Of a DNA stretch of 64,000 nucleotides, positions 55,482 to 64,000 are shown piece after piece. Origin of the DNA: Chrysopilus asiliformis (Eukaryota > Arthropoda > Insecta > Diptera > Rhagionidae); the NCBI GenBank assembly GCA_964034945.1, contig OZ035961.1:63974744-64038743 (forward strand). The letters run 5' to 3'. Below the pieces are notes generated by a model. The model ran no database searches. It had not been told where the DNA came from and worked only from the letters and a program-made list of their open reading frames with translations. How positions within the stretch are numbered: position 1 is the first letter of the stretch; each line of letters begins with the position of its first letter. The position numbers were made by a program, and so were the translations under genes.

Positions 55482-58262
55482 AAAGCCAACCGTCAGTAGC
55501 GGACGACGTTGGCAACACTATAGCACGATTGACAGCTACCGACGACTTAACGAAACTGAAATTCCTCGTAGACACGGGGGCTGACGTATCAGTTATCCCG
55601 CCTACACGTAACGATCGTCATAAACCATCAACAACAACTAAATTATTCGCAGCGAACGGCACCACGATCAAAACATACGGCACGAAAAGAATGACAATTT
55701 CTCTGGGATTACGACGAAACTTCACCTGGAACTTCATAATTGCAGACGTGAATTCGCCAATCTTGGGAGCGGACTTCCTACATCGCTACGGACTCCTGGT
55801 CGACGTTAAAGGAGGCGTGTTAATTGATAAAGAGACTAAATTGTCAATCAAGACAGTTTCGCATCAAACAGGTGAGCAAGCTTTGAAAACATACGATTCT
55901 AACTCTGAATTCGCAGATTTATTACGTGAATTCCACGAAGTTACCGTATTCGCCAACTCCAACAAGCGCAAAACGTGCACAACAACTCATCATATTGTTA
56001 CTCGAGGTCCACCGGTTAACGCTAAGGTACGGAAGCTGTCTCCAGAGAGGCTTAAGGCCGCGAAAGCTGAATTCCAATTCTTAATGGAACAAGGAATTAT
56101 TGGGCCATCGAAAAGCAACTGGGCGAGCCCTCTACACCTGGTGCCCAAGAAAAACCGCGAATATAGAGCTTGCGGCGATTACAGAGACCTGAACGCGAAA
56201 ACAGTGCGTGACAAATATCCTATACCGTTCATACAGGATTTTACCCACTTTCTTGTTGAGAAAAACATCTTCACGGTATTGGATTTGCAACGAGCGTACC
56301 ACCAAATACCAATTAACGCAGACGACATCCCAAAAACCGCAATTATAACTCCGTTCGGCTTGTTCGAGTATGTATTTATGAGTTTTGGGTTATGCAATGC
56401 CGGTCAATCGTTCCAACGCTACGTAGACGAAGTGCTCCGGGGACTAGACTTCGTATTTGTCTACATTGACGACATTATGATCGCTTCAAATAATCAAGCC
56501 GAACACAGAAGTCACATTAGAGAAGTCCTTCAGCGGTTACGCGAGTTTGGCATGTGCATCAACGTAGCAAAATGTCAGTGGGGTAAAACAGAAGTTCAAT
56601 TTCTGGGACACCTAGTGACACCACAAGGCATCAAACCGCTTCCAGCAAAGGTTCAGGCAATTGACGACTTCGATCTACCAACTACTGCTCAGCAGCTAAA
56701 GCGTTTCTTAGCAATGATCAACTTTTACCGAAGATTCATCCCTAACGCTGTCAAAAATCAAATGATCTTGCAGAAGCTGATAGTAGGCAACAAGAAAAAC
56801 GATAAGACGAAAATTAAATGGCACGAAGAAGCCAAAACCGCATTCGATAATTGCAAAACCGATTTGCGAAACGCAGCATTACTCGCGCATCCTAAACCAG
56901 GCGCTCAACTCTCCCTAAACGTGGACGCGTCAGATGTAGCCGTAGGTGCAGTACTCCATCAACATCACGAAGACGGACCAGCTCAAATCCATTAAATTCG
57001 ATGAATTGGCTGCGGCGCAAAAGTAAGACAACGAACTAGAAACCCTAATGGCAAGTAAAAATCATAAACTCACGCTAAAGTCCTTTACCATTCCAGATTC
57101 TAACGCAGCATTAATATGCGATGCAACAAACGGATGAATCAGGCCCTTTGTACCCAAGAGTTTCAGGCAACAAATTTTAACGAAACTTCACAATTTGTCA
57201 CATCCCGGCAAAAGAGCAACGACGAAATTATTGCAACAGAAGTATTTTTGGCCAGGCATGAACCGCGACGTAGGCGAATTCGTACGGACTTGTTTAGCCT
57301 GCCAAAAAGCCAAAGTCCAAAGGCATAACAAAACTCCTATTTCGGATTTCGTGACGCCAGAAGGTCGATTTCTTCACATCAACATCGACATCGTTGGCCC
57401 GCTTCCGCTAAGCCGAGATAAACGCAACGTATTAACTTGCATCGACCGATTTTCTCGTTGGCCGGAAGCATATCCGATCTCCGACATAACAGCGGAAACG
57501 ATCGCAAGGGAATTTATATCGAATTGGATATCACGTTTCGGAACTCCATCAAAGATAACGACTGACTTAGGTAGACAGTTCGAGTCCGAGATATTTCAAC
57601 AGTTGACCAGACGATTAGGTATCAACCACTTGAAGACTACGCCCTATCATCCCCAGAGCAACGGAATGATAGAACGGTGGCATAGGACACTTAAAACTGC
57701 CATCAAAAGCTACCAAACAAACGACTGGGTCGACGCCCTGCCAACAATTTTACTTGGTCTACGATCTACATTCAAAGACGACATCGGCGCAACACCCGCC
57801 GAAATGCTATTTGGCTCCTCATTACGGCTGCCAGGCGAATTCTTTCATGAAACTCTAGCGTCAGGGAACGAAACTGAATTTTCAAAAAACCTGAGGAGAA
57901 TGATGAACAAGATACGGCCCAAACCTGCATCACATCACGACCAAGCTAAAATCTTCATTCAAAATGAATTAGATGACTGCACACACGTATTCGTTCGCAA
58001 CGACAAGGTCAAGGGACCACTTCAAACACCTTACGACGGCCCTTACGAAGTTACACGTAGATACGACAAATTTTTCAAAGTCAAAATCAACAATAGAACT
58101 TCCAAAATCTCCGTTGATCGACTGAAAGCAGCGTTCCTACCCTATTTCCACGAACAAATTGCGGAATCAGGAAATTCATCGGAAAACAAAGAAAACACAC
58201 CTAAACTTGTCACTCACACCAAATCCGGACGTCGTGTTCAGATTCCTTCGAGGTACCGATGA
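55397..58262 (+). pseudogene. CsRn1-type pol: protease, RT, partial RNase H, integrase
   Basis: Protease FLVDTGADVSVIPP (about 55561-55602). RT from LVPKKNREYRACGDYRDLNA to FVYIDDIMIASN (YIDD box about 56461-56475). RNase H start LSLNVDASDVAVGAVLHQHH, then an abrupt stop at 56993-56995. Sequence resumes as an RNase H-integrase linker (KFDELAAAQK) with an opal codon near 57135, so part of RNase H is deleted. The integrase frame at 57195-58262 has the CLACQ zinc half, Asp in NIDIVGPLP, Asp in TTDLGRQFE and Glu in SNGMIERWH with DD35E spacing, then GPYEV (GPY/F). The D-L-G in the second box replaces the usual D-R/Q-G. Confidence 0.9.
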
Positions 58263-58285
58263 TCTGAACACTGAAGGCGGAGTAG

Positions 58286-58590
58286 TGTGGCAACACCGAG
58301 AACATTCGAATTTCATTTTATTATTTTCGGATTTGTTAAGTAACTGTAACATTAATTGTTCAACGACAAATTGTTAGAAGCGCTGATGTTACCAAGCGCG
58401 CACTTGCTATTGTGCATTGTGCTGTTTCTTTTGTTTCCTTTTGTACAGTAACGTAACTTGGATAGGATAATAGTAAGAGAGAATAAAATCTGTGATAACA
58501 CCAGAGTCTTGTCTGGATCGTGATCTAATAAACTTGTAAAAATCAATCGACCGAGTTTTATTTTTGCAATTCGGACACATAGCCACCACA
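58286..58590 (+). repeat. 3' LTR of the CsRn1-type element
   Basis: 305 bp; preceded by a short purine-rich GAAGGCGGAG that may serve as polypurine tract. Confidence 0.95.
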
Positions 58591-58627
58591 TAGCTTTTGT
58601 TATGTTTATTCTCTATTTCTGGAGATA

Positions 58628-59119
58628 CCGTAAACTGAGGTGACTTTGGCCCAAAAAAACATAATTTTTTGACTAAATTTATTCTTTGTACGTAAGTACC
58701 ACATAGTTTTTTGTATTTATTTTCTTTGTTAGACCTTTCTAAACGTTAATTGCGGAAAATATTAATAACATTTTATGTTCCGCGCTTTGCAGAACTTGTT
58801 TTTCGCTTGGGCCAAAGTCACCCAGTGGTTGGGGTGACTTTGTCCCATTGTATGTTTTTCTTAGAAAGACATTTTCACCCCTTGAATCAATAGTGTACGT
58901 TTCATTTTCAACTAATAATACTACATGCACTATGACTCACACGATTTTGCGCAGCAAGCAATTACCGGTATTTATTTGAAAACGAATTACTGCAACGAAG
59001 ATACTAGTAAAAAATAAAAACCGGTAATATGAGAAATGCAGGCCATATTGGGATGACAAACTTTTTTGTGAGTTGGGCCAAAGTCACCCGCCAAGAGCCA
59101 AAGTCACCTCGTTTTACGG
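58628..59119. mobile_element. TA-flanked MITE (CCGTAAACTGAGGTGACTTT)
   Basis: Inverted ends CCGTAAACTGAGGTGACTTT / (reversed) CCGTAAAACGAGGTGACTTT, TA at 58626-58627 and 59120-59121. The motif GCCAAAGTCACC recurs internally at 58811, 59082 and 59098. Confidence 0.85.
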
Positions 59120-59364
59120 TACGCAAAAGAAAATCTTTTAAGCAACTTTTTGGTATTGTAAATATTTCCTTTTTTGTGTCTCCAGAAGTAGAGTGAATCT
59201 GGCAAAAGAATATCCGATTCAGAATCAGCGACGTCAAAATAGCCTAAAATTCAATATCTTTGATATTGACCCAAAAAATTTCGTTTTTGTTGGTAAATTT
59301 TTTATTGAATTTTTAACGTAAGAATCACTATTTTAGTTTTTTTATTTTTATTTGTATCTTCTTT
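59120..59364. other. Spacer
   Basis: No feature recognised. Confidence 0.4.
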
Positions 59365-60330
59365 TTATTCTCTCTCACAGCAATACAACCGGTTTCCGGT
59401 CTTGGCCTGCCGCAATGTCTCTTGCCAGAGGTCCCGGTCACGTGCCGACGTCCTCCAGTTTTGTATCCCAATTCTCTTCGCGTCTTGGTCAACGCCGTTT
59501 TGCCATCTGAGGTTGGGTCGTCCTCGTCGTCTTGTTGTTAATAACCTACCGCAGAAGACTTTCCGAGCCGGGTCACTTTCACTCATTCAAGTGAGTTGCA
59601 GTTTGGTTATTATAGTTAGGTTTTTAGACCTGAAGAGCTTTGATAAGCTGTAGTAGATTTCATTTAGGCTGTTGTCAGCAGCTACTTTTGACCCTAGGTA
59701 GTTGAAGCTTCGTGCAACTTCAAGGTTGTAATTTCTTACCCGTATACTTTGACCAATATCCGATGGTTGATTTGACGCTGACGACACTTAGTTTTGATTT
59801 TGTTTATTTGCAACTCCAGATTGTGTGCCGATTATGGAACTTGTCTAGAAGAATACATCCAGTTGATCTGCCCATGTAGCCAATATCGTCGGCGTATGCC
59901 AGGAGTTGTACCGACTTGTAGAGGATAGTTCCTCTTGTCGCGATTTCCGAGTCGTGGATCACATTCTCCAATGCCAGGTTGAAGAGGATACAGGCCAAAC
60001 CATCCCCTTTTCGGAGCCCGTTTTGGGTGGTAATTGGGCGGGACAGTGATCCGGCCACTTTCACCTGGCTTGATATATTGGTCATCCTACCCATCCTACA
60101 CAGTCTCATCAATTTATTCGGGATGCCGAATTCTATCATGGCTTTATAAAGTTCTACCCTTACTATACTATCATAGGCGACTTTAAAGTCTATGAAGATG
60201 TGGTGTAGCACTATACCGTGCTATAGACATTTTTCCATCGACTGCCTAAGGGTATAAATTTGGTATGTTGTTAATTTTCCTGGTCTAAAGCCGCATTGGT
60301 ATGAACCAGGGAAATCACCCATTACAGGAT
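59365..60330 (-). pseudogene. LINE RT remnant, minus strand
   Basis: Reading down from 60330: NAALDQEN/YQCGF-type region, HHIFIDFKVAYDSIVRVELY (60210-60150), a QNGLRKGDGLACILFNLALE box (60030-59970) where QG is usual, VQLLAYADDIGYMGRST (59915-59865, intact YADD). After a frame change comes a C-terminal block GRLLTTRRRGRPNLRWQNGV (about 59540-59480), with DRDLW and QAKTGNRL near the stop. This RGRP..RW tail is widespread in insect non-LTR elements. 5'-truncated. Confidence 0.72.
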
Positions 60331-60377
60331 AGCTTGCCTGCCCTGGCAAGCGGGAACACAAACTGCTTATTTAGCAG

Positions 60378-60755
60378 AAGTGTTTCCGTTGGGCCGAAGC
60401 GAAACTCGACGCTTGCTTATGATGCAAACGCTTACGATGCACACAAGTGGCTGTTCACGCTCTAGGCGAATGGTAAACAAACGCGCTTACGCTGTGAATT
60501 CCTCTGACCGGGCTGCTGGCAGATCAGAGTGGAAAATCGCAACAGAAGTGAATTGTGAGTCGAAGTGATCAGTAAACTTTTATCTTGTGAATTAAGTAAA
60601 GTAAATTCTAACTTTTATCTTGTGAATTAAGTAAAGTAAATTCTAACTTTTATCTTGTGAAAAAAATTAAGGAAATTCTACTAAAACGTTTAAGTAATCT
60701 TGCAAGGTAAATCAGTGAAGTTTTATTTTAATATCAAGGGACACGACAAATTGGC
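60378..60755 (+). repeat. LTR-like repeat, left (direct) copy
   Basis: TGTTTCCGTTGGGCC ... GACACGACA, followed by AATTGGCGCTGCCGGTAGGA, which looks like a primer-binding site and leader. About 320 bp is inverted at 61590-61950. TTTTATCTTGTGAATTAAGT occurs in tandem inside. Confidence 0.45.
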
Positions 60756-60854
60756 GCTGCCGGTAGGATGGTTTTCCGAGGGGCGCCATGAAAATTGGCA
60801 CCCCCAGGAGACCAGCATCAACAAAAAAGGAGGTAAGTACAAAAAAGGAGGTAA

Positions 60855-61224
60855 GAGCAATTCATAAGGTTATAGTGCGTGTGTGGGACGAGGAAACGAT
60901 GCCAGACGAGTGGAAGAGAGGTATTATATGCCCCATACATAAAAAAGGGAGTAGCATGGAGTGCAGCAATTATAGGGGTATTACGTTGTTGAGTGCCCTT
61001 GGTATTACCCTTGATATTAAAATAAAACTTCACTGATTTACCTTGCAAGATTACTTAAACGATTTATTAGAATTGCCTTAATTTTTTCACAAGATAAAAG
61101 TTAGAATTTACTTTACTTAATTCACAAGATAAAAGTTAGAATTTACTTAACTTAATTCACAAGATAAAAGTTTACTGATCACTTCGACTCACAATTCACT
61201 TCTGTTGTGATTTTCCACTCTGAT
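60855..61224 (+). repeat. 370-bp direct duplication, copy 1
   Basis: RT fingers fragment plus part of the LTR-like repeat; repeated at 61437-61806 with a few differences (TGATTTACC against TATTTAACC). Confidence 0.9.
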
Positions 61225-61324
61225 GAGCAAATCTGGCCAAACCAATAGTTTATTCATCACAAACTTCTATAAAAAATTAATAAAACTTAATAAAAAGAAT
61301 TAAACTGAGTCCGAGCTGCAGCCA

Positions 61325-61600
61325 CCAAGCTTGGATGAAACAGTTAATGCGATCCGTCGACTTAAAAACAAAAAAGCGGCCGGAGTCGACGGGATTACAG
61401 CAGAGCTGATCAAGGATGGCGGCCCGGAATTACACCGAGCAATTCATAAGGTTATAGTGCGTGTGTGGGACGAGGAAACGATGCCAGACGAGTGGAAGAG
61501 AGGTATTATATGCCCCATACATAAAAAAGGGAGTAGCATGGAGTGCAGCAATTATAGGGGTATTACGTTGTTGAGTGCCCTTGGTATTACCCTTGATATT
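61325..61600 (+). pseudogene. LINE RT fingers fragment
   Basis: [20 protein letters not shown] then [20 protein letters not shown] and [20 protein letters not shown], the start of a non-LTR RT. At about 61593 it runs into the reversed LTR-like sequence (LDIKIKLH is not RT). The same fusion is in the upstream duplicate at 60855-61030. Confidence 0.78.
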
Positions 61601-61806
61601 AAAATAAAACTTCACTATTTAACCTTGCAAGATTACTTAAACGATTTATTAGAATTGCCTTAATTTTTTCACAAGATAAAAGTTAGAATTTACTTTACTT
61701 AATTCACAAGATAAAAGTTAGAATTTACTTTACTTAATTCACAAGATAAAAGTTTACTGATCACTTCGACTCACAATTCACTTCTGTTGTGATTTTCCAC
61801 TCTGAT
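61437..61806 (+). repeat. 370-bp direct duplication, copy 2
   Basis: Offset 582 bp from copy 1. This copy continues into the rest of the reversed LTR-like repeat; copy 1 instead breaks to unrelated sequence at CTCTGAT|GAGC. Confidence 0.9.
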
Positions 61807-61950
61807 CTTCCAGCAGCCCGGTCAGAGGAATTCACAGCGTAAGCGCGTTTGTTTACCATTCGCCTAGAGCATGAACAGCCACTTATGTGCATCGTAAGCG
61901 TTTTCTTGCTTACGAGGCCACTTCACTGCAACGTTTCGGAACACACCCCA
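61590..61950 (-). repeat. LTR-like repeat, right (inverted) copy
   Basis: Reverse complement of 60378-60755 from CCCTTGATATTAAAATAAAA to CGTTTCGGAACA, with scattered differences. Confidence 0.6.
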
Positions 61951-61975
61951 GTCGAATACGTTATAAGACGATTCA

Positions 61976-62176
61976 CGGACAATTTATAGTGAACAATTTA
62001 TCGTAAAACAATTTATTGTGAACAATTTATCGTAAAACAATTTATCGTAAGCACAATTTATCGTAAGACAATTTATCGTAAAACAATTTATCGTAAGAGA
62101 ATTTATCGTAAAACAATTTTTCGTAAGACAATTTGTCGTAAAACAATTTATCGTAAGACAATTTATCGTAAACATT
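61976..62176. repeat. Minisatellite (ACAATTTATCGTAAA)n
   Basis: About 13 copies of a 15-16-bp unit with small variants. Its minus-strand ORF is a repeat translation. Confidence 0.95.
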
Positions 62177-62252
62177 GGGCACCCGAATTAGTAAAAATAA
62201 TATTCCTTACGACAAAATGGAGTTACCAAACCTTAAAAAAATTACTATATTA

Positions 62253-62257
<5 letters not shown>

Positions 62258-62300
<43 letters not shown>
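62258..62300. repeat. (AT)n microsatellite
   Basis: Uninterrupted AT run of about 43 bp. Confidence 0.97.
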
Positions 62301-62304
<4 letters not shown>

Positions 62305-62590
62305 TTGCCCACAAGATATATGAAATGTGCAAAGTTGTAATTTTTGTTGCTCCAATCAAAGCTACTCCACGCTCTGCTATATCATACACCACAAATAAAT
62401 TTTTAATCATTGCCTTCGCAGCGATGTAGTTCTCGTCTTCCTCCCATGTTGCTGGATCGGCAGTCAAAAAATTGTTCCTTATACCAGTGATTTCTTGATT
62501 TAATATTTTATCAAAGAAAAAGTATGTGTTATTACTAACAAAATCTGATGACTCGATATAATATAATACTGTTCCAACGCACCAGGAGCA
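62300..62590 (-). pseudogene. Coding fragment of a multicopy arthropod protein
   Basis: A minus-strand frame without ATG start, ending TAA at 62302-62300, contains SSDFVSNNTYFFFDKILNQE, TADPATWEEDENYIAAKAMI and KNLFVVYDIAERGVALIGAT. The D-P-x-x-W ... V-x-D-x-A-E-R-G-V wording recalls repeated 'uncharacterized' arthropod proteins of likely transposon origin. I cannot name the family. It has no intact ends here and is probably a 3' fragment. Confidence 0.4.
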
Positions 62591-62744
62591 ACAAAAACAG
62601 TATATCCTGCATGCGATGGAACAGCATTATAAACAAATATCAATGCAAAGCTATTCGAAAGCAAAATTCATTGAATATTTAACAAAAAATTATGAACAAT
62701 TTCAAGAAAAAAATTTAAAAAAAAAATCCATTAAATTTTGTATT
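62591..62744. other. Spacer
   Basis: Nothing recognised. Confidence 0.4.
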
Positions 62745-62971
62745 TTAACCCTTAATTGATGAGGTGGGTCCAGTGGACCCACATTGACTTTTCTCTCTTT
62801 GCTATTTCTCATGTTTTCAGCACAGTGACTCTGAAATCTTCAGTATTTTGATACAGTATGGTGTTGTGTGCCGAGTTAAAAGCACGGATTTGGTATGTGA
62901 TTAGAACAAGTCCATTGGAAACCACCTCATCATTTACGCATATGATTTTCACCTCATAAATTAAGGGTTAA
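62745..62971. mobile_element. piggyBac-like MITE
   Basis: TTAA CCCTTAATTGATGAGG ... CCTCATAAATTAAGGG TTAA. TTAA target with CCCTT ends is typical of piggyBac. GGTGGGTCCAGTGGACCCAC palindrome inside at the left. Confidence 0.85.
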
Positions 62972-63309
62972 AATGTTTTATAACAAATAAGAATATCGGA
63001 AAAACTTAAAAAAAAATTCTACTTTTGAAAAATCTGACCAGTACAAAATCCGTTTCAGACAAAAAATTTAGGATGTCCATAAATCTGTGTTTGTCGGTCT
63101 GTATGTATGTCGTAACTACCGGCATATATTCGGACCCCTTTTTGCTGCGCAGGCTTTATGTAAATTCCTAGTTTAAATTAAAAGTTACAATATTTTCGAG
63201 ATTAAAATCAATTAAAGTGTCCATTTCTCTATCAGTTAAGGTATTTTGTTAATTAATTAACTAATAATTAATATGTAATTAAGAGGTTTTAAAAAAATCA
63301 AATTTAGAA
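62972..63309. other. Probable 5' non-coding part of the Tc1-like element
   Basis: AT-rich, no ORF. GGATGTCCATAAATCTGTGT near 63072 could be part of a terminal repeat, but the other end is outside the window. Confidence 0.3.
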
Positions 63310-64000
63310 ATGACGCCGGCTCAAGACGAACTTCAAAAACTCTGGGACAAAGGTCATCGAACTCGAAAGGAATTAATGAAATTAACTACTCACTCAAGGA
63401 CAACAATTAGCAGAATTTTGAAGAATCTACGATCAGGGATGACCTCAAAAGAAATGAAAAATGTCGGACGCCAACGAATTTTTAAGACGGGAGACCGTCA
63501 AAGGTTGATTTCATTGGCCCGTCACCGGGACACCGACTCCTCTTGTGACTTGTCACTGGAGATGGCGAAGAGAGGAAGTCCTGCTGCTTCTCCTAGGACA
63601 ATCCGGAAGTATTTGAACGAAGCTGGCTACTACTGTCTCCTGCCAAAGAAAGTCCCGGACTTGAGGAAGCATCACAAGGTCAACAGGGTGAAATGGTGTA
63701 AAAGGCACTTAAACACTCGCTGGTCACGATGGATTTTCACTGATGAGAGTCGATTTGAGCTCTTCCGACTTAAAAAAGGTCGATGGGCCGACTTAAAAAA
63801 GGTCGAGTTTATTGCCCAAAGTTTGGACCCACCATCATGGTCTGGGGAGCCATCAGCAGTCGAGGAAAATCAAATCTCGTTATTGTCCGGGGGACAATTG
63901 ACTCCATAAAGTATCAGGAGATACTCGAGGAAGCTCGAGGGAGCTTGAATGACCTTTACCCCAGGGGATTCGTGTTCCAGCAAGATGGGGCATCTCCTCA
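63310..64000 (+). pseudogene. Tc1-like transposase, frameshifted and cut by the window edge
   Basis: Starts MTPAQDELQKLWDKGHRTRK, with two helix-turn-helix segments in residues 1-110. The first catalytic Asp is at residue 145 (WIFTDESRFELF). A 23-bp tandem duplication (CCGACTTAAAAAAGGTCGA.. at 63765-63787 and from 63788) then shifts the frame. In the shifted frame the protein continues FGPTIMVWGAISSRGKSN to FVFQQDGASP at 63984-64000, the second catalytic box. The rest lies beyond the window. Without the duplicated unit the two frames are continuous, so the lesion is simple and probably young. Confidence 0.88.

Larger units (their letters stand above)
54076..58590 (+). mobile_element. CsRn1-type Ty3/gypsy LTR retrotransposon, defective
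   Basis: 4,515 bp with two 305-bp LTRs differing at two positions by eye, so insertion was recent. A 4-bp TAGC duplication, a Trp-tRNA-type primer site, a CHCC gag motif and a C-terminal GPY/F integrase module point to the CsRn1 clade. Defects: one gag frameshift and a deletion across the RNase H region. Confidence 0.92.
53456..58607 (+). mobile_element. HINE split by an LTR retrotransposon
   Basis: 53456-54075 and 58591-58607. The LTR element sits in the terminal ATTATAGC|TTTTGTTATG and duplicates TAGC. Tract 53594-53702 is among the longest here and includes a CTGACTG variant. Confidence 0.94.

Noticed and set aside
61976..62176. CRISPR-like array
   Set aside because: Units are contiguous with no unique spacers, and the context is eukaryotic.

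Overview
This window looks like AT-rich, intron-bearing insect DNA, most likely from a fly (Diptera), and almost all of it is transposable elements. I infer an insect from the element families: Gypsy/errantivirus-like and CsRn1-like LTR retrotransposons, Jockey/CR1-like LINEs, mariner, Tigger, hAT, PIF/Harbinger and piggyBac-like DNA elements. The commonest repeat also has the layout of Drosophila DINE-1. There is one convincing host gene, a Windei/ATF7IP-like chromatin factor on the minus strand at 30805-35599, and it runs out of sight downstream. I see no rRNA, tRNA or CRISPR array.

Layout. 1-757 is a 12-bp tandem array. 758-8461 holds decayed repeats, two copies (A, B) of an unnamed interspersed repeat 'R', and a DD41D mariner remnant. 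8462-17765 is R copy C, opened by a Tigger-type MITE, a hAT-type MITE and then a Gypsy/errantivirus-like element (9891-17488). That element's 5' LTR carries another hAT MITE, its leader two Harbinger-type elements, and its pol region is replaced by a 5'-truncated LINE, leaving partial gag and env. 17775-22680 is a pile of Helentron-like elements, a hAT remnant and a three-level nest of TIR elements. 22675-29835 contains two colliding LINE fragments, a minisatellite-bearing repeat, a Tigger element split by a hAT element that is itself split by a Helentron-like element, and a near-perfect 2,633-bp tandem duplication. 30805-35599 is the host gene, whose first visible intron contains a structurally intact DD41D mariner. 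37621-41728 is a hAT relative interrupted by a 3.5-kb TIR transposon that encodes an unclassified transposase-like protein. 41907-46158 is a cluster of Helentron-like copies with a fold-back element. 47791-53215 has a Harbinger element with a MADF fragment, a MITE and a wrecked LINE. 53456-58607 is a Helentron-like copy split by a CsRn1-type LTR retrotransposon. 58628-64000 has a MITE, LINE fragments, an inverted pair of LTR-like repeats, minisatellites, a piggyBac-like MITE and a Tc1-like transposase cut by the window edge.

The Helentron-like family (called HINE here) has at least 21 full or partial copies. Full copies begin TTTTTATACCCGTATGGTGA, carry a variable (GTCY)n tract and an inverted copy of ACCCGTATGGTGA near the 3' end, and finish with a 7-bp hairpin and TTATGTTT. 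'+' strand means the TTTTTATACCC end is on the left.

Many insertions can be ordered in time, because an uninterrupted copy of the target or an intact target-site duplication (TSD) is visible. The element boundaries below rest on those comparisons, done by eye.
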